From Odoribacteraceae bacterium (GTDB lineage: Bacteria; Bacteroidota; Bacteroidia; Bacteroidales; Marinifilaceae): DNA of 5,858 nt. Made by a program: the position numbers and the translations under genes. Every line of letters starts with the position of its first letter. Within the stretch, counting starts at the first letter, position 1. Shown here in pieces: positions 1 to 5,858 of this stretch. The stretch lies in the NCBI GenBank assembly GCA_031279175.1, contig JAITJA010000082.1, positions 1 to 5,858 on the forward strand, written 5' to 3'. The notes under the pieces were generated by a model that was not told where the DNA came from, made no database searches, and saw only the letters and a program-made list of their open reading frames with translations.

Positions 1-61
1 GCCGCGACTGTCCCGACAGCCTCGCGTCATTCAATGCATTCGTGTTAGTTATCTTTTTCAT
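1..61 (-). CDS. 5' end of an unidentified gene, cut by the window edge
   Basis: An ATG at 59-61 on the minus strand opens a frame that stays open to the window edge (20 codons plus one base), beginning MKKITNTNALND. The basic, lysine-rich start after an AT-rich leader is typical of a real gene start, and a promoter-like pair lies 42-73 bases upstream. There is no Shine-Dalgarno sequence, as is common in Bacteroidota. The visible residues are polar and show neither a signal peptide nor a recognisable domain, so no function can be given. An in-frame TAA at 74-76 lies four codons upstream, so the gene cannot start further back in this frame. The alternative is that this is chance open sequence in a short fragment. 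Confidence 0.42.
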   Translation of the reverse strand, partial: MKKITNTNALNDARLSGQSR

Positions 62-102
62 GATCAGTTTCAGTTAAAGCTCTGTTTTGCCTGTTTTATC
101 CG

Positions 103-134
103 CGAATATACTATGCCAATTTTTAAATACAACA
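103..134 (-). promoter_or_regulatory. Candidate Bacteroidota-type promoter for the left-edge gene
   Basis: Read on the minus strand, TGTTG (130-134) and TATATTCG (103-110) are separated by 19 bases. The Bacteroidota primary sigma-factor consensus is TTTG or TTG, 19-21 bases, then TAnnTTTG, so the -7 box differs at one position. The implied transcript would start near 97 and give a leader of about 35 bases before the ATG at 61. The surrounding DNA is AT-rich. The match is by eye, and such elements also arise by chance in AT-rich DNA. Confidence 0.45.
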
Positions 135-147
135 GCCACGCGCTGTT
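131..147. repeat. Small inverted repeat overlapping the candidate -33 box
   Basis: AACAGC (131-136) and GCTGTT (142-147) form a six-base-pair inverted repeat around a five-base spacer. One arm overlaps the candidate -33 element of the left-edge gene, so it could be an operator. On the plus strand it is followed by a run of T (to 151) and resembles a weak terminator, but no plus-strand gene is visible for it to end. Its role is undecided. Confidence 0.3.
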
Positions 148-205
148 TTTTATCCATTCTCCTTGCCACGTACACCTAAATTACCTGTACAAGGAATGAA
201 GCAGG

Positions 206-238
206 CAAAAAAACGGCAGTACCACCCGGTACTACCGT
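206..238 (-). terminator. Strong intrinsic terminator, minus strand
   Basis: On the minus strand, arms at 228-238 and 213-223 form an 11-pair stem with a four-base GGGT loop, followed at once by a run of seven T (213 down to 207). One stem position (217/234) is an A·C mismatch on the plus strand but a G·U wobble on the minus strand, and the T run lies on the minus-strand 3' side, so the direction is clear. It lies about 220 bases beyond the terminator of the M16 gene. It is therefore either a back-up terminator or the end of a separate short transcript. Confidence 0.8.
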
Positions 239-459
239 GATAAAGCGTTTAAAGTCGCGTCGCGATAAACCGTTCGGGACAATGACAATCTCGAAATTGT
301 CAAGGTCAATGCCCGCCCTGGCGCCGGTCGAGTAGACGTGCAGGGTAAAAGCCGCGTCGGTGCTTGTACCTCCCCGGGATAAAAGCGAGAAATCTAACTG
401 GACAAGCGAGCTTTCTATTTCGAAATCCCGGCGGTAGACATGAACACCCGGTGGGCACG
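239..459 (-). other. Stretch between two terminators: no clear gene, some RNA-like structure
   Basis: This stretch holds no gene that I can support. A minus-strand frame is open through it (GTG at 505 to TAG at 176), but that frame runs across both intrinsic terminators. An mRNA stopped at the second one would have no stop codon, so the frame is probably not translated as it stands. Structure is visible: a hairpin with arms GACAAT/ATTGTC at 284-301, which can extend outward through GGGCA/UGUCC pairing (310-314 with 277-281) only on the minus strand, and a 10-base palindrome ATTTCGAAAT at 417-426. I find no tRNA and none of the conserved RNase P, SRP or common riboswitch motifs. It could be a small RNA, a relic gene, or a long 3' trailer of the M16 transcript. 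Confidence 0.3.
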
Positions 460-491
460 AATAAAACAAGGCAAGAGGTTTCCCCCTTGCC
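460..491 (-). terminator. Intrinsic terminator of the M16 peptidase gene
   Basis: On the minus strand, the stem GGCAAGGGG/CCTCTTGCC (483-491 with 470-478) has nine pairs including one G·U, closed by a GAAA tetraloop and followed by TTGTTTTATT (469-460). It begins 33 bases after the M16 stop codon. The G·U pair (476/485) would be an A·C mismatch on the plus strand, which supports the minus direction. A smaller inverted repeat, TCTCG-CGG-CGAGA (511-523), sits directly between the stop codon and this hairpin. Confidence 0.85.
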
Positions 492-523
492 TTTCCGTTT
501 TTCACGAGATTCTCGCGGCGAGA

Positions 524-3337
524 TTATTTTGCCGGTATGAAAGTAACATCAACCACGTCAGCCCCCTCGAACAGGGTTTTGGCGAATTTCTGTATGTCTT
601 TTGGTTTGACCTTTTTCAAGATGTTCTCGAAATTCTTGGGATCGTCCATGTTCACCCCGTCCAGGCAATAGCCCCTGAGCACGCTCATCCAGTAACTATT
701 GTGCGGCTTGCCCTGCTCGCGATTCTTCAACATGTTCGTGACCACCTTGTCCAGCTCCTCGGTCGTTGGTCCCTCCTTCATCATCTTCTCCACCTCGGCG
801 TAGATCAGCGGCTTCAGGTCGTTTACCCTGTCGGGGTCACAATCGAAGGACATGGTCATGTCGTAGCGCGGGAAAGGCTCGTCGTTCGCGTCGGCCCCGA
901 CGCTCACGCCGTACGTTCCTCCCTCTTTCTCCCTGACATTCTCGGTGTAGCGGATGTCGAGAATATTCTTGATGATGGAGAGGTAATGATCGCGCGGGAT
1001 GGTGTATTTCATCTCCTTCGAGAAACGCACGATCACGGTGCTCTTCGGCGTTTCCAGGGCCAGTGGGATCACTTTCACGGTTTTCCCCTTGGGCGGTTTC
1101 ACGTTGTGATTTTTCCATGTCTCGACGCGGTGGGACGACGAGATGGCCCCGATATATTTTTCCACCAGTGGCTTGACGGTCTCTGCGTCGATGTTACCGA
1201 CGATAAAGAAGACGAAGTCGCTCGCGTCCTTGATCCTGTCGCGGTATACTTCCTCGATTTGCTCGATGGAGATCGCGTCGAGGAGCTCTTTCCCGCCAAG
1301 GAGCACGCGCGGGTGGTAGTTGGACATGATCCGCGAGATGGAATCCTGCATGATCTTCGCGGGATTATTGGCCTGGTTGACGATCGCGGCGTAATTGCGT
1401 TCCATGAGCGTCTGGTGCACCTCCTTGTCGAAGCGCGGTTTCTCGAAGCAGAGGTAAATCAGTTGCATCAGCGTCTCGAAGTCGGCGGGAGTGGACGAGC
1501 CGTTTACCGCCTCGGAAAGCCCGCCGATGCCGACGGAGACCCTGGCGCGTTTCCCGGTGAGGAGCTTTTGCAAGTTCCTCAGATCATGGTCGCCAAGACC
1601 GTACGCGGAGACGAATTGGCTGGCGATGGAGGCCGACGCGAGCTTGTCAAGCCCGTAGAGGGAGGTGCCGCCCTTGCTGTATGATGTCACGGAGACCTCG
1701 TCCTTCTCGAAGTCTGCCTTGCGATAGAAGACCTTCGCCCCGTTTGCCAACACCCATACCTCGGCGTCGAGGCGCGGCAGTTTTTTGGTGGAGACGATGG
1801 GCGACGCGGTCAACTCCTCGTTGACGAGCGCTCCCTCGACGACCTTGTCCTGGTACGGTTCGATGTCTGTCGCGTGCTCGACCTTGTCGATGACGGCAAG
1901 GGCCTCGGCCTCGGAGAGATGGGTGACGCCCTCGGAGGGGCCTTGCACGACAACAACCATGTTGTGGTGGTTGATGTGTTGTTTGGCCAGCGCGGAGACC
2001 TCCTCGAGGGTGATGGTCTGGATGATGGCCTTGTAGAAGTTATAGGAGTACTCCACGTCCTCGAGCGATTCCCCGGTGAGGAAATGCGACATGATCTGGT
2101 TGATGTAGCTGCTGGAGGTCGTTTTGTCCCTTTGCTTGTAGGTTGTTTCGATGGAGACGAGGGTATTTGTCTTTATTCGTTCCAGCTCTCCGGCGGTAAA
2201 CCCGAAGCGTTTGACGCGTTCGTTTTCGCGGTAGATGGATTCAAGGGCGAGGGCCTCCTCGTTCGGTTTTGCCGTGGCGGAGATGACGTAAGCGTCCACG
2301 CCGCGTAGTATCCCGCTGAAACCGCTGCCGGCGTTGATGAATGGCGGGTTGCCTTTCTGTAATAGCTCGCTGACGCGTTGCGAGAACATGCTGTTGTAAA
2401 AGCTCCTGATGAGGTTTTGCCGCGCGTACTCGTGGTTTTTCTTCTCGTTGGGCGTGGCGGGGAACTTCATGTACACGCCGATGGAAGAGTTGGTCAGCTC
2501 CTTGTCCGTCACGAGGACGAACTTGATGTCGTCGTGCGGCGGCACTTCGTAATTTGGTCTTGGCGTCGGGTTTACCGGCGCGGGAATGTCGGAGAAGAGT
2601 GTGATGATCTTCTTTTCCATCTCGTCAACGTCGAAGTCACCCACGACGGCGATCGCCTGCAAGTCCGGCCGGTACCATTTCGCGTAGAAGTCGCGGAGGG
2701 CCTTGTATGGGAAACTGTTGATCAGCTCCAGGTTTCCGATCACGTCCCTGTGCGCGTACTTGGAGTTGTTGAGCAACACCGGCATGAGCTGTGCCCTCAT
2801 CCTGAATTGCGAGTTGCGTCGCGTTCTCCACTCTTCCGAGATCACGGGGCGCTCGGCGTCGATCTCCTCGTCTTGCAGGGTGAGGAAATGCGACCAGTCG
2901 TGCAAGATCAACAGACAGGTGTCTAACAATTTGATGTTAGTCGTCGGGACGTCGTCGATGTTGTAGACGGTTTCGTCCTGCGCGGTGTACGCGTTGATGT
3001 CGCTTCCGAACTCGATGCCGTACTTTTCGAGGATTTTGATCAATCCTTTTCTTCCCGGGAAGTGCTTCGTGCCGTTAAAGGCCATGTGTTCGAGGAAGTG
3101 AGCCAACCCGTCCTGGTCATCATTCTCGAGGATGGCCCCGACGTTCTGGATGATGTAAAAGTTGGCGCGTTCCTTGGGTTCAGCGTTATGTCGAACGTAA
3201 TAGGTTAACCCGTTCGACAACTTTCCCGTCCGGATCAGCGGGTCCACGGGGAAAGGCGCGCTCATGTTATATTGCGCGAACAAGCACGGGCTTGCCAACG
3301 CGATCAATAAACAGACGAAAGAAAATCTTTTTACCAT
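524..3337 (-). CDS. Secreted M16 family (pitrilysin/insulinase-like) zinc metallopeptidase
   Basis: A zinc-dependent protease of 937 residues, the usual size for single-chain two-half M16 enzymes in Bacteroidota. Such enzymes typically enclose and cut small proteins or peptides. Residues 1-22 form a signal peptide (basic MVKR, hydrophobic core, likely cleavage at LFA|Q), so it acts in the periplasm or outside the cell. The inverted zinc motif HxxEH is HFLEH at 80-84, and the third zinc ligand is probably Glu162 in AERPVI. A further M16 signature lies around 221-236 (WYRPDL...VVGDFD). The C-terminal half (from about 520) has no HxxEH and is the expected inactive half, but it keeps the Arg/Tyr substrate-binding signature, R802 and Y809, in VREKEGGTYGV. 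I chose the ATG at 3337 rather than the upstream ATG at 3415. It places the signal peptide at the N-terminus, and a promoter -7 box (3364-3371) lies inside the longer version. A terminator follows the stop. The exact substrate is unknown. Confidence 0.95.
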   Translation of the reverse strand: MVKRFSFVCLLIALASPCLFAQYNMSAPFPVDPLIRTGKLSNGLTYYVRHNAEPKERANFYIIQNVGAILENDDQDGLAHFLEHMAFNGTKHFPGRKGLIKILEKYGIEFGSDINAYTAQDETVYNIDDVPTTNIKLLDTCLLILHDWSHFLTLQDEEIDAERPVISEEWRTRRNSQFRMRAQLMPVLLNNSKYAHRDVIGNLELINSFPYKALRDFYAKWYRPDLQAIAVVGDFDVDEMEKKIITLFSDIPAPVNPTPRPNYEVPPHDDIKFVLVTDKELTNSSIGVYMKFPATPNEKKNHEYARQNLIRSFYNSMFSQRVSELLQKGNPPFINAGSGFSGILRGVDAYVISATAKPNEEALALESIYRENERVKRFGFTAGELERIKTNTLVSIETTYKQRDKTTSSSYINQIMSHFLTGESLEDVEYSYNFYKAIIQTITLEEVSALAKQHINHHNMVVVVQGPSEGVTHLSEAEALAVIDKVEHATDIEPYQDKVVEGALVNEELTASPIVSTKKLPRLDAEVWVLANGAKVFYRKADFEKDEVSVTSYSKGGTSLYGLDKLASASIASQFVSAYGLGDHDLRNLQKLLTGKRARVSVGIGGLSEAVNGSSTPADFETLMQLIYLCFEKPRFDKEVHQTLMERNYAAIVNQANNPAKIMQDSISRIMSNYHPRVLLGGKELLDAISIEQIEEVYRDRIKDASDFVFFIVGNIDAETVKPLVEKYIGAISSSHRVETWKNHNVKPPKGKTVKVIPLALETPKSTVIVRFSKEMKYTIPRDHYLSIIKNILDIRYTENVREKEGGTYGVSVGADANDEPFPRYDMTMSFDCDPDRVNDLKPLIYAEVEKMMKEGPTTEELDKVVTNMLKNREQGKPHNSYWMSVLRGYCLDGVNMDDPKNFENILKKVKPKDIQKFAKTLFEGADVVDVTFIPAK

Positions 3338-3363
3338 ATGAAATGTTTTTATGTTTTGTAGCG

Positions 3364-3393
3364 CAAATGTAATAGATTGAAAGTAAATGCGAA
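3364..3393 (-). promoter_or_regulatory. Promoter of the M16 peptidase gene
   Basis: On the minus strand, TACATTTG (3364-3371) matches the Bacteroidota -7 consensus TAnnTTTG exactly. A weaker -33 element, TTCG (3390-3393), lies 18 bases upstream. Transcription would start near 3358, giving an A/T-rich leader of about 20 bases before the ATG at 3337. This placement argues against the longer reading frame starting at 3415. Confidence 0.6.
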
Positions 3394-3495
3394 GGTCAGC
3401 ATTATGATTTAACATTAATTTATAGGGGATTCTAAAAATAATGAAAGGGAACGGCGATACGTGAGGAATAGCCTATAAGAGTGGATTTTTTGTAG

Positions 3496-3503
3496 TAGTT
3501 TTG
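3496..3503 (+). promoter_or_regulatory. Candidate -7 element of the M23-dxr-rseP operon
   Basis: TAGTTTTG is an exact match to the Bacteroidota -7 consensus TAnnTTTG. It lies about 30 bases before the chosen ATG of the M23 gene, giving a start near 3508-3510. No good TTG-type -33 box stands 19-21 bases upstream, so the promoter is only half supported and might need an activator or a different sigma factor. If it is real, the TTG start codon at 3501 lies inside the promoter and cannot be used. Confidence 0.45.
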
Positions 3504-3514
3504 GAATCCCAAAA
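3499..3514. repeat. Inverted repeat over the presumed operon transcription start
   Basis: TTTTGG (3499-3504) and CCAAAA (3509-3514) form a perfect six-base inverted repeat with a four-base spacer. It overlaps the 3' half of the -7 element and the expected start of transcription for the M23 gene. It could be an operator for a dimeric regulator or a small hairpin at the 5' end of the message. With only six pairs it may also be chance. Confidence 0.35.
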
Positions 3515-3533
3515 TGGAGATAACAACGAGCAC

Positions 3534-4400
3534 ATGGAAGTCAAGAAAAAATTCTGGAAGAAGCTAAAGAACAAGTATAAACTCTCTATCTTGAACGAAA
3601 CGACGTACGAGGAGGTCATGCACCTGCGTCTGTCGCGGCTAAACGTGGCCAGCGCGTTGAGCATCCTATCGGTGCTGCTCGTGACGGCGACCACTTTCCT
3701 GATCGCTTTCACCGGGCTGCGCGAGCTGATCCCCGGGTACCCGGACCGGGAGATGTGGCGGCAGATCACGATGAACGCCCTGCACGTGGATTCGCTGGCC
3801 GTCGAGATAGAGAGAAGGGATCGCTTCTTTCAATCTATACAGATGGTCATTGCCGGGGAGAAGGCCGACGATTCGTCGAACGCGGGTATCCCGGTGACGA
3901 AGATAAACGGCGACACGATCTCTCTCGGGGCCAGTAACGAGGAGAAACGCTTCAGGGATCTGGTCGAGGAGCGCGAACGCTTTAATCTCTCCCTGGACGA
4001 GTTGCTCCCCTCCTCGCCGGAAGCCTTTTACCGCTGCTTCCCGCCGCTGACGGGCGGGATGATCACTGCCCGGTTCGACGAGACGATCAATCATTACGGC
4101 GTCGACCTGGCCGCGAGGCAGAATGCCAGCGTTTCGGCCGTCCTGGGGGGAGTGGTGATCTTTAGCGATTGGACGATGAAGACAGGCTACGTGATACAAG
4201 TGCAGCATCCCGGTGATCTTGTCTCCGTGTACAAGCACAACTCCGTGCTGTTGAAGGAGCAGGGGGACGTCGTGCTCGTCGGGGAGGCTATCGCTATCGT
4301 CGGGAACACGGGGGAGGAGACCACGGGGCCTCACCTCCATTTCGAGTTGTGGCGAGGGGGTAAACCCATCGACCCGGAGAAGTTTATCAAGTTCGAGTAA
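3534..4400 (+). CDS. Membrane-anchored M23 (LytM-type) peptidase
   Basis: A 288-residue protein expected to cleave peptide bonds in peptidoglycan cross-links from the periplasmic side. A basic cytoplasmic tail (KKKFWKKLKNKYK, residues 4-16) and an NETTYEEV segment precede one membrane helix at about 37-60. A charged, possibly coiled-coil stalk follows (about 85-155), then the M23 domain (about 170-285). The domain keeps all expected catalytic positions: HxxxD as H187 and D191, a middle histidine H235, and HxH as H267 and H269 in PHLHFELW, so it looks catalytically competent rather than a LytM-type activator. The ATG at 3534 fits best: the in-frame TTG at 3501 overlaps the -7 element and adds no conserved-looking residues. 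No strong ribosome binding site is visible. The stop codon is three bases before dxr, so the two are surely co-transcribed. Which bond it cuts cannot be told from the sequence. Confidence 0.93.
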   Translation: MEVKKKFWKKLKNKYKLSILNETTYEEVMHLRLSRLNVASALSILSVLLVTATTFLIAFTGLRELIPGYPDREMWRQITMNALHVDSLAVEIERRDRFFQSIQMVIAGEKADDSSNAGIPVTKINGDTISLGASNEEKRFRDLVEERERFNLSLDELLPSSPEAFYRCFPPLTGGMITARFDETINHYGVDLAARQNASVSAVLGGVVIFSDWTMKTGYVIQVQHPGDLVSVYKHNSVLLKEQGDVVLVGEAIAIVGNTGEETTGPHLHFELWRGGKPIDPEKFIKFE

Positions 4401-4403
4401 TCC

Positions 4404-5555
4404 ATGAAGAATATCGCCATACTTGGCTCCACGGGATCTATCGGCACGCAGGCATTGCAAGTGATCGCCGCTAACCCGGAGCACTTCCGCGTGGAGGTGC
4501 TGACAGCTCGCCACCAGGTGGAACTGCTGGCGCGGCAGGCCATCCGCTTTAAACCGAACATGGTCGTGATTGCCGACGAGGGGAAGTACCGGGAGTTGAA
4601 AGAGCTGCTGCGGGACGAGTATATTAAGGTGTATGCCGGGGAAGACGCCATCGCGCAGGTGACGGAGACCGCGTCGGTAGATGTTGTCCTGGTGGCGATG
4701 GTGGGTTATAGCGGCCTGCTTCCCACGACGCGCGCGATCCGGGCGGGAAAGACCATCGCGCTGGCAAACAAAGAGACGCTCGTTGTCGCCGGGGAGTTAA
4801 TTAATCGCCTGGCGACGCTCCACCGAACGCCCGTCCTGCCGGTAGACTCGGAGCACTCGGCAATCTTCCAGTGCCTCGTCGGGGAGGGGGATAACCCCGT
4901 CGAGAAGTTGATCCTCACGGCATCGGGCGGCCCGTTCAGGGGCAAGGACCGGGCCTTCCTCGAGCGCGTCACCCCCGCGCAGGCCTTGCAGCATCCCACA
5001 TGGAACATGGGCCGGAAGGTAACCATCGACTCGGCCTCGTTAATGAACAAGGGCTTCGAGGCCATCGAGGCGCGCTGGCTCTTCGACGTGTCGCCGTCGC
5101 AAATCGAGGTACTTGTCCACCCGCAATCTATCGTTCACTCGATGGTACAGTTTGTCGACGGTTCCGTCAAGGCCCAGATGGGAACGCCGGACATGCGCCT
5201 GCCCATCCAGTACGCCCTCTCCTACCCGGATCGCCTTCCCTCCGATATTCCCCGCGTTGACTTTGCCGCCTGCCGCTCCCTCTCCTTCGAGAAACCCGAC
5301 GCGGAGACGTTCCCCAACCTGTCGTTGGCCCTCGAGGCCGCGCGGCGCGGGGGGAATTGCCCTTGCGCGCTAAACGCCGCCAACGAGATCGCCGTCGAGG
5401 CTTTCCTGGACGAGTGCCTCTCCTTCACCGGGATGTCGCGCGTCATAGAACAGACAATGGACACCGTTTCATATATCGCTACCCCCTCCCTGGAAGAGTA
5501 TATCGCGACCGACAAGGAGGCCAGGAGGGTAGCGCGAGAAAGATTATTTAATTAA
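4404..5555 (+). CDS. dxr: 1-deoxy-D-xylulose 5-phosphate reductoisomerase
   Basis: Cytoplasmic enzyme that converts 1-deoxy-D-xylulose 5-phosphate to 2-C-methyl-D-erythritol 4-phosphate with NADPH, the committed step of the MEP route to isoprenoids; it is the target of fosmidomycin. The 383 residues are of normal family length with no gaps. Visible motifs in order: NADPH-binding GSTGSIG (8-14), ANKETLV (121-127), metal-binding VDSEHSAIFQ (147-156) with D148 and E150, substrate-binding TASGGPF (172-178), the flexible-loop HPTWNMG (197-203), and MNKGFEAIEA (214-223) with N215, K216 and the third metal ligand E219. HPQSIVHSMV (239-248) and NAANEIAVEAFL (324-335) complete the family pattern. It sits three bases after the M23 gene and six bases before rseP, in one operon. 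Its presence implies that this organism uses the MEP rather than the mevalonate pathway. Confidence 0.98.
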   Translation: MKNIAILGSTGSIGTQALQVIAANPEHFRVEVLTARHQVELLARQAIRFKPNMVVIADEGKYRELKELLRDEYIKVYAGEDAIAQVTETASVDVVLVAMVGYSGLLPTTRAIRAGKTIALANKETLVVAGELINRLATLHRTPVLPVDSEHSAIFQCLVGEGDNPVEKLILTASGGPFRGKDRAFLERVTPAQALQHPTWNMGRKVTIDSASLMNKGFEAIEARWLFDVSPSQIEVLVHPQSIVHSMVQFVDGSVKAQMGTPDMRLPIQYALSYPDRLPSDIPRVDFAACRSLSFEKPDAETFPNLSLALEAARRGGNCPCALNAANEIAVEAFLDECLSFTGMSRVIEQTMDTVSYIATPSLEEYIATDKEARRVARERLFN

Positions 5556-5561
5556 GCGAAC

Positions 5562-5858
5562 ATGGAAATCATTATCAAAGCACTACAATTCTTCCTTAGC
5601 CTCTCGATTCTCGTCTTGATACACGAGATGGGGCACTACACGATGGCCCGACTCTTTAAGGTGCGGGTAGAGAAGTTCTACATCTTCTTCAACCCCTGGT
5701 TCTCATTATTCAAGTTCCGCCGCGGAGAGACGGAATACGGCGTCGGCTGGCTACCCCTCGGCGGGTTTGTCAAGATCTCCGGGATGATCGACGAATCGAT
5801 GGACGTTGAGCAAATGAAAGAACCGCCCAAGCCTTACGAGTTCCGTTCAAAGCCCGCC
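5562..5858 (+). CDS. rseP: RIP/site-2 membrane metalloprotease RseP, 5' part only
   Basis: The first 99 codons of an M50 family intramembrane protease; the rest lies beyond the window. The N-terminal membrane helix (about 3-25) carries the zinc motif HEMGH at 21-25 (HExxH) at the usual position. The downstream GWLPLGGFVKISGM matches the RseP G-x-PLGG(Y/F)VK signature that follows the active site. EFRSKPA at the edge fits the conserved FRSKP segment of this family. In E. coli RseP cuts the anti-sigma factor RseA and remnant signal peptides; the Bacteroidota substrate is not evident here. The start is six bases after the dxr stop, with no clear Shine-Dalgarno sequence. The second zinc-binding site and the PDZ domain cannot be checked. 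Confidence 0.95.
   Translation, partial: MEIIIKALQFFLSLSILVLIHEMGHYTMARLFKVRVEKFYIFFNPWFSLFKFRRGETEYGVGWLPLGGFVKISGMIDESMDVEQMKEPPKPYEFRSKPA

Noticed and set aside
176..505. A 109-residue minus-strand protein starting at GTG 505
   Set aside because: The M16 terminator hairpin lies within its first 15 codons, and a second strong terminator precedes its stop codon. A complete translatable message is therefore unlikely. It is kept only as a possible relic in the findings.
440..1684. A 414-codon plus-strand open frame opposite the M16 gene
   Set aside because: It lies antisense to the 3' part of a clearly recognised protease. It begins inside the terminator region and shows no domain. Long antisense frames are expected opposite GC-rich codons.
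2378..2926. A 182-codon plus-strand frame, and other shorter frames, inside the M16 gene
   Set aside because: They are fully contained in the M16 coding region on the opposite strand. They have no supporting start signals and no recognisable motifs.
3666..4514. A 282-codon minus-strand open frame opposite the M23 gene and the start of dxr
   Set aside because: It overlaps two confidently identified genes on the other strand. Its translation is rich in Arg, His and Pro, typical of a codon-bias shadow.
1..5858. CRISPR arrays, insertion sequences, tRNA or rRNA genes, phage or defence genes
   Set aside because: No spaced direct repeats, transposase motifs, terminal inverted repeats or tRNA-like T-arm sequences were seen. 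Apart from the first 500 bases, everything is accounted for by ordinary housekeeping and envelope genes.

Overview
The window looks like chromosomal DNA from a member of the Bacteroidota, most likely Bacteroidales. Three things point there. The gene order M23 peptidase–dxr–rseP is familiar from that group. The upstream regions contain good matches to the Bacteroidota sigma-factor -7 element (TAnnTTTG). There are no strong Shine-Dalgarno sequences at the start codons. Coding DNA is GC-rich at third codon positions, while the intergenic regions are AT-rich. I cannot name a genus from the sequence alone.

Layout. Left end (1-523): on the minus strand, the first 20 codons of an unidentified gene run off the edge, with a plausible Bacteroidota-type promoter upstream. 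Two minus-strand intrinsic terminators follow, at about 206-238 and 460-491, enclosing about 220 bases with no convincing gene but some RNA-like structure. Middle left (524-3337, minus): a complete 937-residue secreted M16 (pitrilysin/insulinase family) zinc protease. Divergent promoter region (3338-3533): -7 elements facing both ways and an inverted repeat. Right (3534-5858, plus): a tight operon of a membrane-anchored M23 peptidase, dxr, and the first 99 codons of rseP, with gaps of 3 and 6 bases.

How they fit together. The plus-strand operon joins cell-envelope functions. The M23 protein probably trims or remodels peptidoglycan. Dxr makes the MEP-pathway intermediate that leads to isoprenoids, including the undecaprenyl carrier used for wall synthesis. 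RseP is a site-2 membrane protease. The divergent M16 protease is exported and may degrade envelope or periplasmic peptides; a functional link to the operon is inference only.

I see no clear previously undescribed system. Most of the window is ordinary core-genome content. The least explained part is the structured stretch between the two terminators at the left end.
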